NCBI GenBank assembly: GCA_964630875.1
Contig: CAZVXF010000008.1
Coordinates: 1 to 58,618, forward strand
Reading direction: 5' to 3'
Length of the DNA: 58,618 nucleotides
Source: DAIDHZ01 sp035480255
GTDB taxonomy: Bacteria > Chlamydiota > Chlamydiia > Chlamydiales > SM23-39
In this document: positions 44,015 to 53,266 of the stretch, one piece after another
How the letters are laid out: each line of letters begins with the position of its first letter
Numbering within the stretch: position 1 is the stretch's first letter
Position numbers and translations under genes: made by a program
The notes under the pieces: generated by a model
What the model was told of the DNA's origin: nothing
Seen by the model: only the letters and a program-made list of their open reading frames with translations
Database searches by the model: none

Positions 44015-44344
44015 TTATTCGTCATGCAAAGCTGAGAATTGAATACGCAAAGGCATATCAGAGATTTTTTCTTCTCGAATACTTCCCCGTTTCATTTCCC
44101 CAGTTGTATCGTCGATTAGGATCACTTGAAAAGTCCGATCACTAAGACTTGATGGAACAAATCCATGAACGATCATATCAAACGACGCTTCAAACATTTG
44201 GCCCCATAATTGTTCTACCGCACTTTTGGTTGAATCGATTTTGAAATCCGATGAATCTGTAGCTATGAATTCATTCCAAAACACACTCGCTTGATTCGGA
44301 CTGCTTGCTCTCGATTCTAGTATCTTTAAATTTATTACACCCAT
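44015..44344 (-). CDS. hypothetical protein
   Basis: A 109-residue soluble protein starting at ATG 44344, four bases after GGAG. The open frame runs farther upstream but overlaps lysS, so the shorter start is preferred. Mixed alpha/beta with C-terminal strands (RTFQVILIDDTTGEMKRGSI, LRIQFSAL). No family recognised. Divergent from lysS with 56 bp between start codons. Confidence 0.65.
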   Translation of the reverse strand: MGVINLKILESRASSPNQASVFWNEFIATDSSDFKIDSTKSAVEQLWGQMFEASFDMIVHGFVPSSLSDRTFQVILIDDTTGEMKRGSIREEKISDMPLRIQFSALHDE

Positions 44345-44400
44345 TTTCTCCTTTACACTATAGAGAAAAAAACAGTACCATAGTCTTCTATAGAGGATCA

Positions 44401-45981
44401 ATGAGTTTTGCCAATCCAGATTATCATTCACACGAAGAATTTCAGAATAGAACTCGCAAGTTAGCCGAGATTCGTGCCCTGGGCGTTGAACCCTATCCTT
44501 CAAAACAGCCATGCGGCCAAAAAACTGCTGAACTTGCTTTAGAAATTCAGGGGAAAGAAATTGGGCACAGTGATGATGCTGGAGCAGGATTAACACCCAG
44601 CGCTTGTGTTGCAGGCAGACTTGTTCTTTTTCGCGCGATGGGGAAAAATGCTTTTGCGCATATTCAAGACGAAACTGGAAGAATCCAGGTTATGTTCAAC
44701 CGGGATCTCACCAAAGTCGATGGATTTCATCCTACTGAAGAGCTTTCACAGATCAAATTCATTGAGAAAAAGCTCGATCTCGGGGATATCTTATGCGTAG
44801 AAGGACATCTTTTTCACACTCAAAAAGGTGAACTGACAATTTTTGCAAAAAAAGTCACAATCCTTTGCAAATCACTTCTTCCTTTGCCAGATAAGCATAG
44901 TGGGCTTGCCGATAAAGGGATTCGCTATCGGAAGCGTTGGCTCGATCTAATCACAGACCAATCTTCGCTTGAAAAATTTCGTCTTCGTTCCCGCATTCTA
45001 CTTTCTATTCGCAAGTACTTTGAACAAGCAGGCTTTGAAGAAGTCGAAACACCGGTTCTTGAAAATATTTATGGAGGAGCCGCAGCCCGGCCTTTCACAA
45101 CGCATCTTCATGCGCACCATCAAGATATGTTCTTACGTATTTCTCTTGAAATCCCTCTAAAAAAATTGATCGTCGGCGGAATGCAAAAGATTTTCGAGAT
45201 TGGCAAAGTTTTCCGTAACGAGGGCATTGATAAAACTCACAATCCTGAATTTACGATGCTTGAGGCTTATGCTGCAGGTTGGGATTACAATGATACGATG
45301 GTTTTTGCTGAAAACTTATTTGAGTCGATTGCATTAGAGCTTTTTGGCGATACAAAGATTCGTTTTTGCAGTGGCGACGAAGGAACTGCGCAAGTGATCG
45401 ATTTGAAAGCTCCATGGAAACGAATGTCCATGAAGGAAGCCGTTCGTACTTACGTTCATTTAGACGTCGACAAAATGAGCGATCAAGAGATGAAAGATCA
45501 CCTTCGAAAAAATACACACGTCGAAGAGAAAAGACTTGCAGCCGCAACGCGAGGCCACCTGATTGCAATGCTTTTTGGCGAACTTGCTGAGCCTCATCTT
45601 ATCCAACCTCATCACATTATCGACCATCCGATTGAAACCACACCTCTTTGCAAACTTCATCGTGATCCGATTTTACGAAAAGAGGGAATTGTAGAACGCT
45701 TTGAAAGCTTTATCTTAGGCAGAGAAATGTGCAATTCCTATACAGAGCTGAACGATCCAGAATTGCAAAGAAAGCTACTTATTCAGCAAGCAGAACAAAG
45801 AGAGCAAGGTGATGTCGAAGCATCTCCTCTTGATGAAGAATTTATCGAAGCGATTTGCCAAGGAATGCCTCCGACTGGCGGAATTGGTTTTGGAATTGAT
45901 CGCCTGGTCATGCTCTTCGCGCAAGTGGAATCGATTCGTGACGTTCTTTTCTTCCCGATCATGCGTCCCGAAGAAATGTGA
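44401..45981 (+). CDS. lysS: lysyl-tRNA synthetase, class II
   Basis: Charges tRNA-Lys. The 526-residue protein has the OB-fold anticodon-binding domain (VAGRLVLFRAMGKNAFAHIQD) and the class II core: motif 1 FEEVETPVLENIYGGAAARPF, motif 2 FEIGKVFRNEGIDKTHNPEFTMLE, and motif 3 GGIGFGIDRLVMLF. Start ATG 44401 follows GAGGATC. Length is normal. Confidence 0.95.
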   Translation: MSFANPDYHSHEEFQNRTRKLAEIRALGVEPYPSKQPCGQKTAELALEIQGKEIGHSDDAGAGLTPSACVAGRLVLFRAMGKNAFAHIQDETGRIQVMFNRDLTKVDGFHPTEELSQIKFIEKKLDLGDILCVEGHLFHTQKGELTIFAKKVTILCKSLLPLPDKHSGLADKGIRYRKRWLDLITDQSSLEKFRLRSRILLSIRKYFEQAGFEEVETPVLENIYGGAAARPFTTHLHAHHQDMFLRISLEIPLKKLIVGGMQKIFEIGKVFRNEGIDKTHNPEFTMLEAYAAGWDYNDTMVFAENLFESIALELFGDTKIRFCSGDEGTAQVIDLKAPWKRMSMKEAVRTYVHLDVDKMSDQEMKDHLRKNTHVEEKRLAAATRGHLIAMLFGELAEPHLIQPHHIIDHPIETTPLCKLHRDPILRKEGIVERFESFILGREMCNSYTELNDPELQRKLLIQQAEQREQGDVEASPLDEEFIEAICQGMPPTGGIGFGIDRLVMLFAQVESIRDVLFFPIMRPEEM

Positions 45982-46031
45982 AATCACGCTTGAGCCGAAA
46001 GTGAATATGATCCTTTAAACGTCAGCAGCCA

Positions 46032-46727
46032 TTAACAAGCAATAAGAGATTTCCACCAAGTTAAAGAATTATACCAGCATTCTGTAGTCTTCTGACTTGA
46101 TTTTTCTACAATTTCGCTTAAGCTAATTGCGTAGTGAAATCTTTTCGCTCCATATTTTATTTCTTCGCCTGTCAGATGCATACCTAGCTTTTCTAAAATT
46201 CGTTTTGAGGCTATATTATCAGGTCTCGAAGTGGCCACAATTTTTTCGAGTTTTTTCCCCTCAAGAGTAAAGCCTTCTTTGACCGTAGCTGGTGCAAATT
46301 CTGTGACTAATGCAGATATTGCCTCGCTACCATATCCATTTCCCCAATGCGCTTTGTGAAACAAATAGGCAATTTCAGATTCACCAGGATGATCTCCATG
46401 ACCCAAAATGATATGACCGATAAATTCGCTCGTATCTTTTCTAAAGACGGCCATTCCTACATAAGGATCATTTTCATGCAAACGCTTCACCCAAATATCA
46501 TTAATGCGCTTAGCCATTTCATTTTCTGTTTTTGTCGCGCCGTTCGCATATTTTTCCATGACGTCCTTGTCGCCAAAAAGAGCTGCGTAAAGGCGATGGT
46601 CCCCTTGATTAACGGTTCGAATCAATAAACGACTCGTCTCAATCGTTATAAAGAGATCTCCTTCTTGTGAAGAAAAATCAATTTTGGAAGTAGCACCGGA
46701 ATAAGTATGAGTTGAAGGAATTGGCAT
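46032..46727 (-). CDS. GNAT acetyltransferase, RimJ/RimL type
   Basis: A 231-residue N-acetyltransferase: ETSRLLIRTV at the start of the fold, FIGHIILGHG, acetyl-CoA site HKAHWGNGYGSEAISALV and ASKRILEKLGM. The group acetylates protein N-termini or small molecules; the substrate is unknown. GAGGT lies eight bases before ATG. The N-terminal 30 residues and C-terminal 25 residues extend beyond the fold. Confidence 0.82.
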   Translation of the reverse strand: MPIPSTHTYSGATSKIDFSSQEGDLFITIETSRLLIRTVNQGDHRLYAALFGDKDVMEKYANGATKTENEMAKRINDIWVKRLHENDPYVGMAVFRKDTSEFIGHIILGHGDHPGESEIAYLFHKAHWGNGYGSEAISALVTEFAPATVKEGFTLEGKKLEKIVATSRPDNIASKRILEKLGMHLTGEEIKYGAKRFHYAISLSEIVEKSSQKTTECWYNSLTWWKSLIAC

Positions 46728-46838
46728 TGATGACCTCTTAAAATGCCAAGATCATGCATTCTATCATGGAAAGAGTCAATCATTTTCTGGATTATATATT
46801 AAGGCACTTGCGATCGTTAAAATTAGGCGCTTTGGCGC

Positions 46839-46874
46839 GCTTAAAAAACAATTTTTAAGCTTGTTTGGGTATAG
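46839..46874 (+). repeat. copy 2 of the dispersed 23-bp motif with an attached hairpin
   Basis: 46852-46874 is identical over 23 bp to copy 1 (13275-13297, opposite strand). Its first nine bases (TTTTTAAGC) pair perfectly with GCTTAAAAA at 46839-46847 around a 4-nt loop. Confidence 0.7.
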
Positions 46875-46907
46875 CCAAAACTGATGAAATACATTTTATA
46901 CGACAAT

Positions 46908-46929
46908 AGACCTCTTTCGAAAGAGGTCT
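46908..46929. terminator. 22-bp perfect palindrome between convergent/tandem genes
   Basis: The palindrome AGACCTCTTTC/GAAAGAGGTCT (46908-46929) is followed on plus by an A/T-rich run with T5. It lies 35 bp past the stop of the small TPR-like gene and may terminate it. Confidence 0.5.
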
Positions 46930-46942
46930 AATCTATTTTTAT

Positions 46943-46962
46943 GGGGAATTTCTTCCCCTTTT
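46943..46962 (+). terminator. second hairpin with U-tract
   Basis: GGGGAA (46943-46948), loop TTTC, TTCCCC (46953-46958) then TTTT. On the plus strand this is a compact intrinsic terminator, directly beside the stop of the minus-strand gene. Confidence 0.5.
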
Positions 46963-46964
46963 AA

Positions 46965-47234
46965 TTAATGTTTAGGAAATCCAGCTTTTCGAAAATATTC
47001 AGTAGCAAGTTCTTTTTTGCCCAGCTTTTGGTAACAACGCGCAATTCTTTCGTGATGCATAGATACATTGTTCGACTTTGCTCCGAAGGCAGTTATAGAT
47101 GATTTCAATGCTAAGAAATGATGCGTCAAAGCACTTTCATATTTCCCAGCCTCTTCTAAACGATGCGCACAACCAGAATGTACTAACATCTTTCGAGCTG
47201 GGTCAAACAAAACTTTTACACTACTATTAATCAT
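46965..47234 (-). CDS. small TPR-like protein
   Basis: An 89-residue helical protein from ATG 47234 (AGGGA just upstream; an earlier ATG at 47246 is possible). The sequence AHRLEEAGKYESALTHHFLALKSS and IARCYQKLGKKELATEYFRKAG gives two tetratricopeptide-like repeats. Soluble, no signal. A protein-binding role is inferred from the repeats. Confidence 0.65.
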   Translation of the reverse strand: MINSSVKVLFDPARKMLVHSGCAHRLEEAGKYESALTHHFLALKSSITAFGAKSNNVSMHHERIARCYQKLGKKELATEYFRKAGFPKH

Positions 47235-47320
47235 AAATTCCCTCAAATTATTAAAAATTCAAAAGAGTACCCGTATTCCAACAAAAATTACAAAAGAATT
47301 TTTTCGACAAACGATTTGTG

Positions 47321-47336
47321 AGCTTGTTTGGGTATA
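47321..47336 (+). repeat. copy 3 of the dispersed motif (16-bp core)
   Basis: AGCTTGTTTGGGTATA, identical to the core of copies 1 and 2, between the patatin gene and the small TPR-like gene. It is preceded by a small ACAAA/TTTGT hairpin (47307-47319). Confidence 0.6.
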
Positions 47337-47347
47337 TTAGATGGTGT

Positions 47348-48319
47348 CTATGGCACGCTAAGCTCTATATCGATGTGATCCATGCCATAAGAGATTTGCC
47401 GTTCAATCGCTTTTCTTTTTGAAGGTAAACCAAGTTTGGCCATATGCAATTTGGTTTTAATATCGGCCAAATGGGTGCGAATAATTTCTTGACCTTGTCT
47501 ATAAAGCCAATAATTTTGATCGTCAGTAAACGTCCCTAACTCATCAAAATTCATCTGAATGGAAATATCCGCTAATGCCAGAGACTGCTCAACAAACTTT
47601 CTGTAGGCAATTTCAAGCCCTCGTCGTGTCACCCCAAAAAGATTTGTCGGATGCTCAGTGGGCAATTTTTCGCTCAAATCGATTGCTAAAACGACTTTCG
47701 CTCCATATTTTTTTGCAACAGAAACAGGGATTGGACAAGATGCACCACCATCAATACAATGACGTCCATAGAGTTGATAAGGTTTAAAAACTCCAGGAAA
47801 TGAACACGATGCCCGAATGGCGGATGGAATATCCCCGCAGCAAATCTCTACTGTCTCACCAGAAATCAAATCTGTCGCCACTACGATTAAAGGGATTTTT
47901 AAATCGTCAAAATGTCTTGCATTCAAAAGATCGCCCATCAAATTTTGCAAAAGATCCCCGTTCACAATTCCGAAAACCGGATTCATGTACGAATAATCTA
48001 GAACATCTCTTTTTCTCAAAGGAATCAAACGATTGATTGCGTTTTGCAATTCGGGTTGATCAGCATATAGTGCACCAGCAATTGCTCCAGCACTACAGCC
48101 AATAATTAAATCTGGACGAATGCCTGCTTTCTCCAATTCTTGGATTGCCCCTAAATGAGCAAGACCTTTTGATCCTCCTCCTCCTAAAACGAGCGCTAAT
48201 TCAATCGGCTTTGATGGTTGAAATGTTGGCAGAATCACATATTCTTCTTCAGGCAACACACGCAACGAAGAACATCCTGTCAAAAGAAGTGAGAGAATGC
48301 ACAGAAATCGACGTATCAT
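47348..48319 (-). CDS. patatin-like phospholipase lipoprotein
   Basis: A 323-residue lipid acyl hydrolase. From ATG 48319 it has a lipoprotein signal (MIRRFLCILSLLLTGC, Cys16). The patatin catalytic dyad is intact: oxyanion hole GGGGSKG, nucleophile in GCSAG (S76), and Asp in IDGGASCP. Bacterial members hydrolyse phospholipids, and related proteins in intracellular bacteria act on host membranes. An upstream in-frame ATG at 48343 would spoil the signal. Lies downstream of the 48446-52500 operon on the same strand. Confidence 0.85.
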   Translation of the reverse strand: MIRRFLCILSLLLTGCSSLRVLPEEEYVILPTFQPSKPIELALVLGGGGSKGLAHLGAIQELEKAGIRPDLIIGCSAGAIAGALYADQPELQNAINRLIPLRKRDVLDYSYMNPVFGIVNGDLLQNLMGDLLNARHFDDLKIPLIVVATDLISGETVEICCGDIPSAIRASCSFPGVFKPYQLYGRHCIDGGASCPIPVSVAKKYGAKVVLAIDLSEKLPTEHPTNLFGVTRRGLEIAYRKFVEQSLALADISIQMNFDELGTFTDDQNYWLYRQGQEIIRTHLADIKTKLHMAKLGLPSKRKAIERQISYGMDHIDIELSVP

Positions 48320-48445
48320 TTCGGCATTATAAATAAAGAACATTCGCTTGTCTATGAGGAATATCGCACACGTGAATTCGCTCTTTACAAAAGAATTTTT
48401 TTTGGGAAGAATCTTCGAGAAAAATTTATAAAATAGCTATAGACT

Positions 48446-50152
48446 TCATGGCGATTTCCTTGCGACCAAAATTGAAGAGACCTGATTGAGTGGATAAATG
48501 GTTTCTAAAGAAAAGCCTGCTTGGTTGAATAAACTGGAAAAATGAGCAAGACTCCGTTCGTATCCACCAGTCATGACCAGCATATTTAGATTTAACACTC
48601 CTCCAGAACCAGTCGCTTCATCGAGAATATTTTCAATAATATAGACCCGATTCTGTGGATGGTTCGACAGTCTTGAATGAACTTTCTCTAAAATCTCGAT
48701 TGCTTTGCGATCAGGCCAATCATGGATGACACGCGACAAAACAGCGCTTTCAACGCTAAAGACAGGCCAATTTTCGAAAAAATTTCCCGAAATAAGTTTT
48801 GTTCTGTCTTTTAGCTCATCAGGTATTTGTACGAGGTTTACTACGTTTGGAAGATCAAAAAGAAGGCCCGTGAGACTGGGATTTTTATTTAAAATTTCGA
48901 ACAGCAAAGTTCCATTTGATCCACCCACATCGAGGATTGATCGATGAACACTTAAATCGATCAAAGAACAAAATGCTTGATAATCTCTTTTCGCATACTT
49001 GGATAAGACGGTGTGATATAACTGGCACTTGTCTTCATGGTTTTCTAACCAGTCAAACCATCCCATGCCATATAGAGAATCAAACGCAGCTTTTTCTGTT
49101 TTCAAACTTTTCAATAGATGGCGCCAAGAGATAAGATGTTCTTCTTTCCAAAGACTGGCTGCGCCTTTCAGAGAAAAAGGGTGTTGCGAATGAAAAAAGA
49201 CTCCCGTAGCAGTTGCAAACCACTTTCGATCACCTCTTTTTTCAACATACCCCATCTCAAGAAGTGCTTGTAAAAGCTTAATGGTACTTGTTTCTGAAAG
49301 AGAAATGCTTTCTGCAATCTCAGAAGAGGAATTAGGCAAATAGTCAAAAAGGTGAATTTCTATAGCTGTTTGAATCGTGTAAAAACGCCAGTAGGAAACT
49401 AAATCAGCGGATGCAGAATGAAAAGGATCCTCAAGATCTTCCCTAAGAACACCCACTTTCCTCCCCTCTTCATCAATTAAATGGAGAGCGCCGCGGTCTG
49501 TCTCTACACGAGCAACCCCATTATAAAACGGCTCAATATTTTTATAGATCTCGGGATAAATACTTTCTCCTGAGGTATTGACATGAAACCACCCCTTTTC
49601 ATTCTTGGCTCTCGCAAACCCTTTATGGTAGACATCGAGGTCATGAAACCACTTTCCATGCAAAAAAGCACCACTTGGTAAAATATGGGTATAAAATCCG
49701 TGATTATTTTGCACGGTGGCATAACCATCATGAAAATCTCCCACGTAACAAAAGAGATTGGGATAGGCTTTTTTCCCATCTCGATTGATATGAAAATAGT
49801 TCCCTTCAAAATCTTTTACAACGGAGAATTTCTCTTGGAAGTTTCCACACCAGGAATACCTTTCTTTATAGAGCTCTTTTCCATTGGCAAGAATATGAAA
49901 ACATCCCCTTTCAGACTGGACCGCTGCCCGAGCGTCATAAAATCCAAAAACTCGAATATATCTCTCGGGATAGATCGGCTCTCCATTCACGTTGATATGA
50001 AAAGCCCCAGTCTCATCTTTGACAGCGGCAAGACCTGGCTCATGAAATTTGAGAACGGATAAAAATCGAGGCAAATAGGCTCTCTGCCTGTCGATGAGGT
50101 GACAGGATTGATCTTCTGAGATTTCAAACGTTTGCAAGCGTGCTTTCAACAT
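48446..50152 (-). CDS. WG-repeat domain fused to an O-methyltransferase
   Basis: A 568-residue fusion. Residues 35-235 contain about five repeats of roughly 40 residues with the pattern F-x2-G-x-A-x-V-x4-G-x-F-H-I-x3-G-x3-Y-P (AAVQSERGCFHILANGKELY; FARAKNEKGWFHVNTSGESIY), like WG (KWG) repeats. Residues 255-330 are a winged-helix dimerisation domain (SEIAESISLSETSTIKLLQALLEMGYVEKRG), and 335-565 a class I methyltransferase of the plant-type O-methyltransferase group: SAM site SILDVGGSNGTLLFEIL, DLPNVV and SRVIHDWPDRKAIEIL. ATG follows GAGG and overlaps the radical SAM gene by 29 bp. The substrate is unknown. Confidence 0.78.
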   Translation of the reverse strand: MLKARLQTFEISEDQSCHLIDRQRAYLPRFLSVLKFHEPGLAAVKDETGAFHINVNGEPIYPERYIRVFGFYDARAAVQSERGCFHILANGKELYKERYSWCGNFQEKFSVVKDFEGNYFHINRDGKKAYPNLFCYVGDFHDGYATVQNNHGFYTHILPSGAFLHGKWFHDLDVYHKGFARAKNEKGWFHVNTSGESIYPEIYKNIEPFYNGVARVETDRGALHLIDEEGRKVGVLREDLEDPFHSASADLVSYWRFYTIQTAIEIHLFDYLPNSSSEIAESISLSETSTIKLLQALLEMGYVEKRGDRKWFATATGVFFHSQHPFSLKGAASLWKEEHLISWRHLLKSLKTEKAAFDSLYGMGWFDWLENHEDKCQLYHTVLSKYAKRDYQAFCSLIDLSVHRSILDVGGSNGTLLFEILNKNPSLTGLLFDLPNVVNLVQIPDELKDRTKLISGNFFENWPVFSVESAVLSRVIHDWPDRKAIEILEKVHSRLSNHPQNRVYIIENILDEATGSGGVLNLNMLVMTGGYERSLAHFSSLFNQAGFSLETIYPLNQVSSILVARKSP

Positions 50153-51197
50153 CAGCCTCTTTCTTTTTTCTCATATTACAACCTTTGCATACAGCATGCT
50201 GCATATAGTTTTTCTGCAAATTTTTGTAGGGATCACTATTCCATATTTTTTCCAAAGAAACATCATAGAGATTTCCAAAATCGCCGAGTTTGAGCCGCTC
50301 GTCATTTGGAGCGCAGCATGGGTTGAACCTCCCTTCTGACGAGACCCATGCTTCTTGTCCAAGAAATGGGCAAACCCCTTCGGAAATCAGTTCCCCTGTT
50401 GCTGAATCTTCCAAGCAATAGATGTTCTCTAAAATGACCTTGTCTCCTGAAGGAAGCCTTTCTTTTTCTGCTACATCTATTGCTTTGACGACAATTTCAT
50501 TCCAACGTTGAATCGATTCTTTACTTCTTCTTAGATTTTGCTCTTGCATCTGTTTGGCAAATACCCAAAGGTGGTGACCTTTCACACGATTCACTCCCAA
50601 AGAAGCGGCAAGACGGACCACCTCTGGAAGCTCTTCCAACCCTATTTCCATGAAAGTTAGCTGAAATGTCACACGGCAAAAATTGCCTCCCATTTTTGCA
50701 ACCTCATCGCGCACTCGAATAAAGTCTTTCACATTTTGTAGCCTTTGTTCGAAATTCGATCCAATCATGATCAACTCCGACGTTTTTTTCGTCGATCCAT
50801 TCCACGATATTTTTACATCAGACCCAATGGGGACAATCTTCTCTGCCCACTTTGTCGCACCAATCCCAGGAAAAGTCCCGTTGGTCGTCAGATTGAGTTT
50901 CACACCATACTCGTGGCACATTTGGATGATCTCATCAAAATGGCGAAACAGAAGAGGCTCTCCCATTGTTGATGGAATCATTTCTTTCAAGGGAGATCCT
51001 TTTGCTTCCTCAAGGACTTTACGCAGGAGATGAATATCCATCCGCCTTCGAGGCCGACCTTCCTCTTTTCTTTTGGTTTGACAAGAGCTGTAGATCGAAT
51101 GTTCCTCACACATGATACAGCGAAGATTGCAATCATCAGGATTTGTATCAAATGTGATACGCCAAGGGCCTGGTTTTTCGAGATGTTCGATCTTCAT
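50124..51197 (-). CDS. radical SAM/SPASM enzyme
   Basis: A 357-residue radical SAM protein with C-X3-C-X2-C in DDCNLRCIMCEE (near residues 22-32), then STMGEPLLFRHFDEII and LTTNGT. The C-terminal SPASM region holds extra-cluster Cys: CPFLGQ, RFNPCCAPNDERLKLGDFG and CKGCNMRKK. SPASM enzymes modify peptides, sugars or cofactors. GAGGAAAAAGC precedes ATG 51197. It overlaps the glycosyltransferase by 50 bp and the methyltransferase gene by 29 bp, a tight operon. Substrate not known. Confidence 0.85.
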   Translation of the reverse strand: MKIEHLEKPGPWRITFDTNPDDCNLRCIMCEEHSIYSSCQTKRKEEGRPRRRMDIHLLRKVLEEAKGSPLKEMIPSTMGEPLLFRHFDEIIQMCHEYGVKLNLTTNGTFPGIGATKWAEKIVPIGSDVKISWNGSTKKTSELIMIGSNFEQRLQNVKDFIRVRDEVAKMGGNFCRVTFQLTFMEIGLEELPEVVRLAASLGVNRVKGHHLWVFAKQMQEQNLRRSKESIQRWNEIVVKAIDVAEKERLPSGDKVILENIYCLEDSATGELISEGVCPFLGQEAWVSSEGRFNPCCAPNDERLKLGDFGNLYDVSLEKIWNSDPYKNLQKNYMQHAVCKGCNMRKKKEADVESTLANV

Positions 51198-52500
51198 GCT
51201 TTTTCCTCTGTTTGATTGCGATACTGTACAGCTTAACTACTTGTTCAACATGTGTTTGGATACTAGGAATACGGCGGTCATCTGATTGAAGATACCCACC
51301 ATTGCCGATTTTTAAAGCAATCTGAGGATCAGAAACGATTCTTGTCATTTGCTCTGCTAGACTTTTTGGATTTCGAAAGTTAAATAACAATCCATTCATT
51401 TCATGATGAACATATTCCCCCATCCCCCCAAAGTCGGCCGTGATAATGGGAACTTTTGCTTCTAAAGCCTCATGAATGACAAGGGGTGAATTTTCTCCCC
51501 AAATAGAAGGGACAACGATCGCATCGACATGGTTAAATACCTCTTCGATCAGCATTTGATTTCGATAGCTTCCCATCCAAAAAATACGACTCTGAGCGAC
51601 CGGGTCCATTGTCATAATGTAAGACTGTAACGATTGAGTAAATGGCTGTACGGGAGCTCCCCAAATTTTAAGCTGCGCATTTTGATAGGTTTCTTTGAAT
51701 GCCTGTAAAAGATGAAAAATCCCTTTTGCTTGTTTATGGGTGCCAATGTAGCCAAAAACAAAATCTTTCTCTTTTTTTCGATTTCTTCCCATGAGCCTTT
51801 CTCGCTGAAACCCATAATCGAGGTAGACAATTTTGGAAATGTCCACATCGAAATCTTTGACAAATCGGTTCATTAAGTAGCGTGAAGGTGCAATAAAAAG
51901 GTCCACCAAGGATGTGATTTCTCGAACATGCTCCATCCGTTTTCCAACCCAGTTTGTCCAATACTTAATGTCCTCTTGATCTTCTGGACTTGAAAAATAA
52001 CGCCAGTAACACTGCTTGGCACATTTTTCATCTTGTTGAGAATCGCAAGATGGATAAAGATCTTCTGTCTTAGAATGAATTCCCTGCAAAAATTGACCAC
52101 GAGGGCACATGAGCCAAAAATCATGCAGAGTAAATACAACCGGAATGTTTCTATAATTAGCTTCGAAAACTAAAGAAGTTGAAAGATGATTTAAATGCCC
52201 AACATGAACAACATCGGGCTCACATGCGTCCAAGAGCTGTGAGAACGCTCGATCCACTTCAGGATGCCTATACCCATCCTTCCCATGAGCCATGTTTATC
52301 AAACAAATTTTGATCTCTTGGCACATTGGATCAAACTCCCAATCCATAGAGTATTCTTGTTTATACGCATTTTCTTGTCGTGTGAATACAATAACCTCAT
52401 GGCCCTGTTTAGCTAATTCGTGACACAAAGTTTGCGAATAGATCTCTGAGCCCGCGTTGTATCGGGTGGGATACCCATGAATAACCTTCAAAATCTTCAT
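51148..52500 (-). CDS. GT4 family glycosyltransferase
   Basis: A 450-residue GT-B fold enzyme: N-terminal HGYPTRYNAGSEIYSQTLCHELAKQGHEV (donor/acceptor domain) and the C-terminal nucleotide-sugar site FGYIGTHKQAKGIFHLLQAF with VPSIWGENSPLVIHEALEAKVPIITADFGGMGEYV, the E-X7-E region of GT4. Cys-rich segment CDSQQDEKCAKQCYW (around 165) is unusual. First gene of the three-gene operon. Likely adds sugars to a surface glycan or secreted molecule; specificity not visible. Confidence 0.85.
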   Translation of the reverse strand: MKILKVIHGYPTRYNAGSEIYSQTLCHELAKQGHEVIVFTRQENAYKQEYSMDWEFDPMCQEIKICLINMAHGKDGYRHPEVDRAFSQLLDACEPDVVHVGHLNHLSTSLVFEANYRNIPVVFTLHDFWLMCPRGQFLQGIHSKTEDLYPSCDSQQDEKCAKQCYWRYFSSPEDQEDIKYWTNWVGKRMEHVREITSLVDLFIAPSRYLMNRFVKDFDVDISKIVYLDYGFQRERLMGRNRKKEKDFVFGYIGTHKQAKGIFHLLQAFKETYQNAQLKIWGAPVQPFTQSLQSYIMTMDPVAQSRIFWMGSYRNQMLIEEVFNHVDAIVVPSIWGENSPLVIHEALEAKVPIITADFGGMGEYVHHEMNGLLFNFRNPKSLAEQMTRIVSDPQIALKIGNGGYLQSDDRRIPSIQTHVEQVVKLYSIAIKQRKKHEDRTSRKTRPLAYHI

Positions 52501-53036
52501 AACTTCTTTTATTCAGACGATTCGGGTCGAAATGCTAACTAAAAAAAACTTTTTACACCATAAAAAACACCCCCTCGAGCAGGTTCACTTCTTTCACCAG
52601 CTTCTCGAAGAAAACATTCACAGGTTGTTTTTCTCAATTCGACAACCCAAAAAAGCTGACACTTTTTTTCTGCATTACTAAAGGAAACATGCCAAGCTCT
52701 TGATCAATTCATCGCTCTTCCCATGCCTAAGCCGGGCGACGGCGATCTAGATGTACATTTTATCCTTTTGAATCTTATTACTCTAAAAGCTCAAGAACAA
52801 CGTTTTAGAGGGAATCAGGAAATTGAGCTGACTCTCACTCTGTCTGCTCTGCCCCTCCTGAAGAAAGTGAAAGTAAACAATTATTCTAAAGCAATCAGCT
52901 ACTTTCAGCGTTATAACCCTAATGGGGGGATTGAGTAAATCTTTCGGCCATTGAACAAAAAACCACTTGACCTGATCCACAGAAACAATAGAGGTACAAA
53001 ATTCTCGAGGTGAAAAAGCCATTTATGTCCCTTATG
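52501..53036. other. intergenic region with no confident gene
   Basis: Upstream of the glycosyltransferase operon. It contains a hairpin-rich stretch (GGTTGT at 52623-52628 with ACAACC at 52642-52647) and two overlapping weak open frames (52723-52938 plus and 52783-53022 minus), both of 70-80 codons without a ribosome site or recognisable domain. An AAAGGA followed by ATG 52689 opens only four codons. It may hold remnants of a lost gene. Confidence 0.4.
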
Positions 53037-53071
53037 GGAATTAAAAATGGCTCCATTCGTCCGAATTAATT
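53037..53071 (+). repeat. structured repeat, copy A (5' part only)
   Basis: The stretch ATTAAAAATGGCTCCATT then CGTCCGAATTAATTAG (53039-53072) corresponds to the first 35 bp of copies B and C, which have TCAAAAATGGCTC or TCAAAAACGGCTC followed by TCCGATTG. The hairpin part is missing or too diverged to see. Confidence 0.6.
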
Positions 53072-53203
53072 AGATGTTTTGAGAAATACGACCCCTTCTT
53101 TTTCAAACGATTTGTCGATGTTTTGATAAGGAATACGCGTAGGTCACTTATAATCAGCAATATGCACCAAACACGCCCTCACAAAATAGTAATTATTTAT
53201 GCA

Positions 53204-53233
53204 TTGAAAAATAAATAAAATAAATGGTATAAT
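53204..53233 (+). promoter_or_regulatory. promoter of the caspase-fold-like gene
   Basis: TTGAAA (53204-53209), 18-bp spacer, perfect TATAAT (53228-53233), in a very A/T-rich stretch 34 bp before ATG 53267; AAGG lies seven bases before the ATG. Confidence 0.75.
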
Positions 53234-53266
53234 TAAACTTTATAATTAATATTAATTAAGGCTTAA

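Noticed and set aside
44345..44596. Upstream extension of the 44015 gene
   Set aside because: Overlaps lysS on the other strand; ATG 44344 has a good ribosome site.
52561..52612. Possible inverted extra repeat copy
   Set aside because: Resembles part of copy B (GAGxAGCxGGTGAA) on the opposite strand, but the similarity is short and could arise from hairpin composition alone.
52723..53022. Possible transposase remnant
   Set aside because: Neither open frame shows a recognisable transposase motif or terminal inverted repeats.
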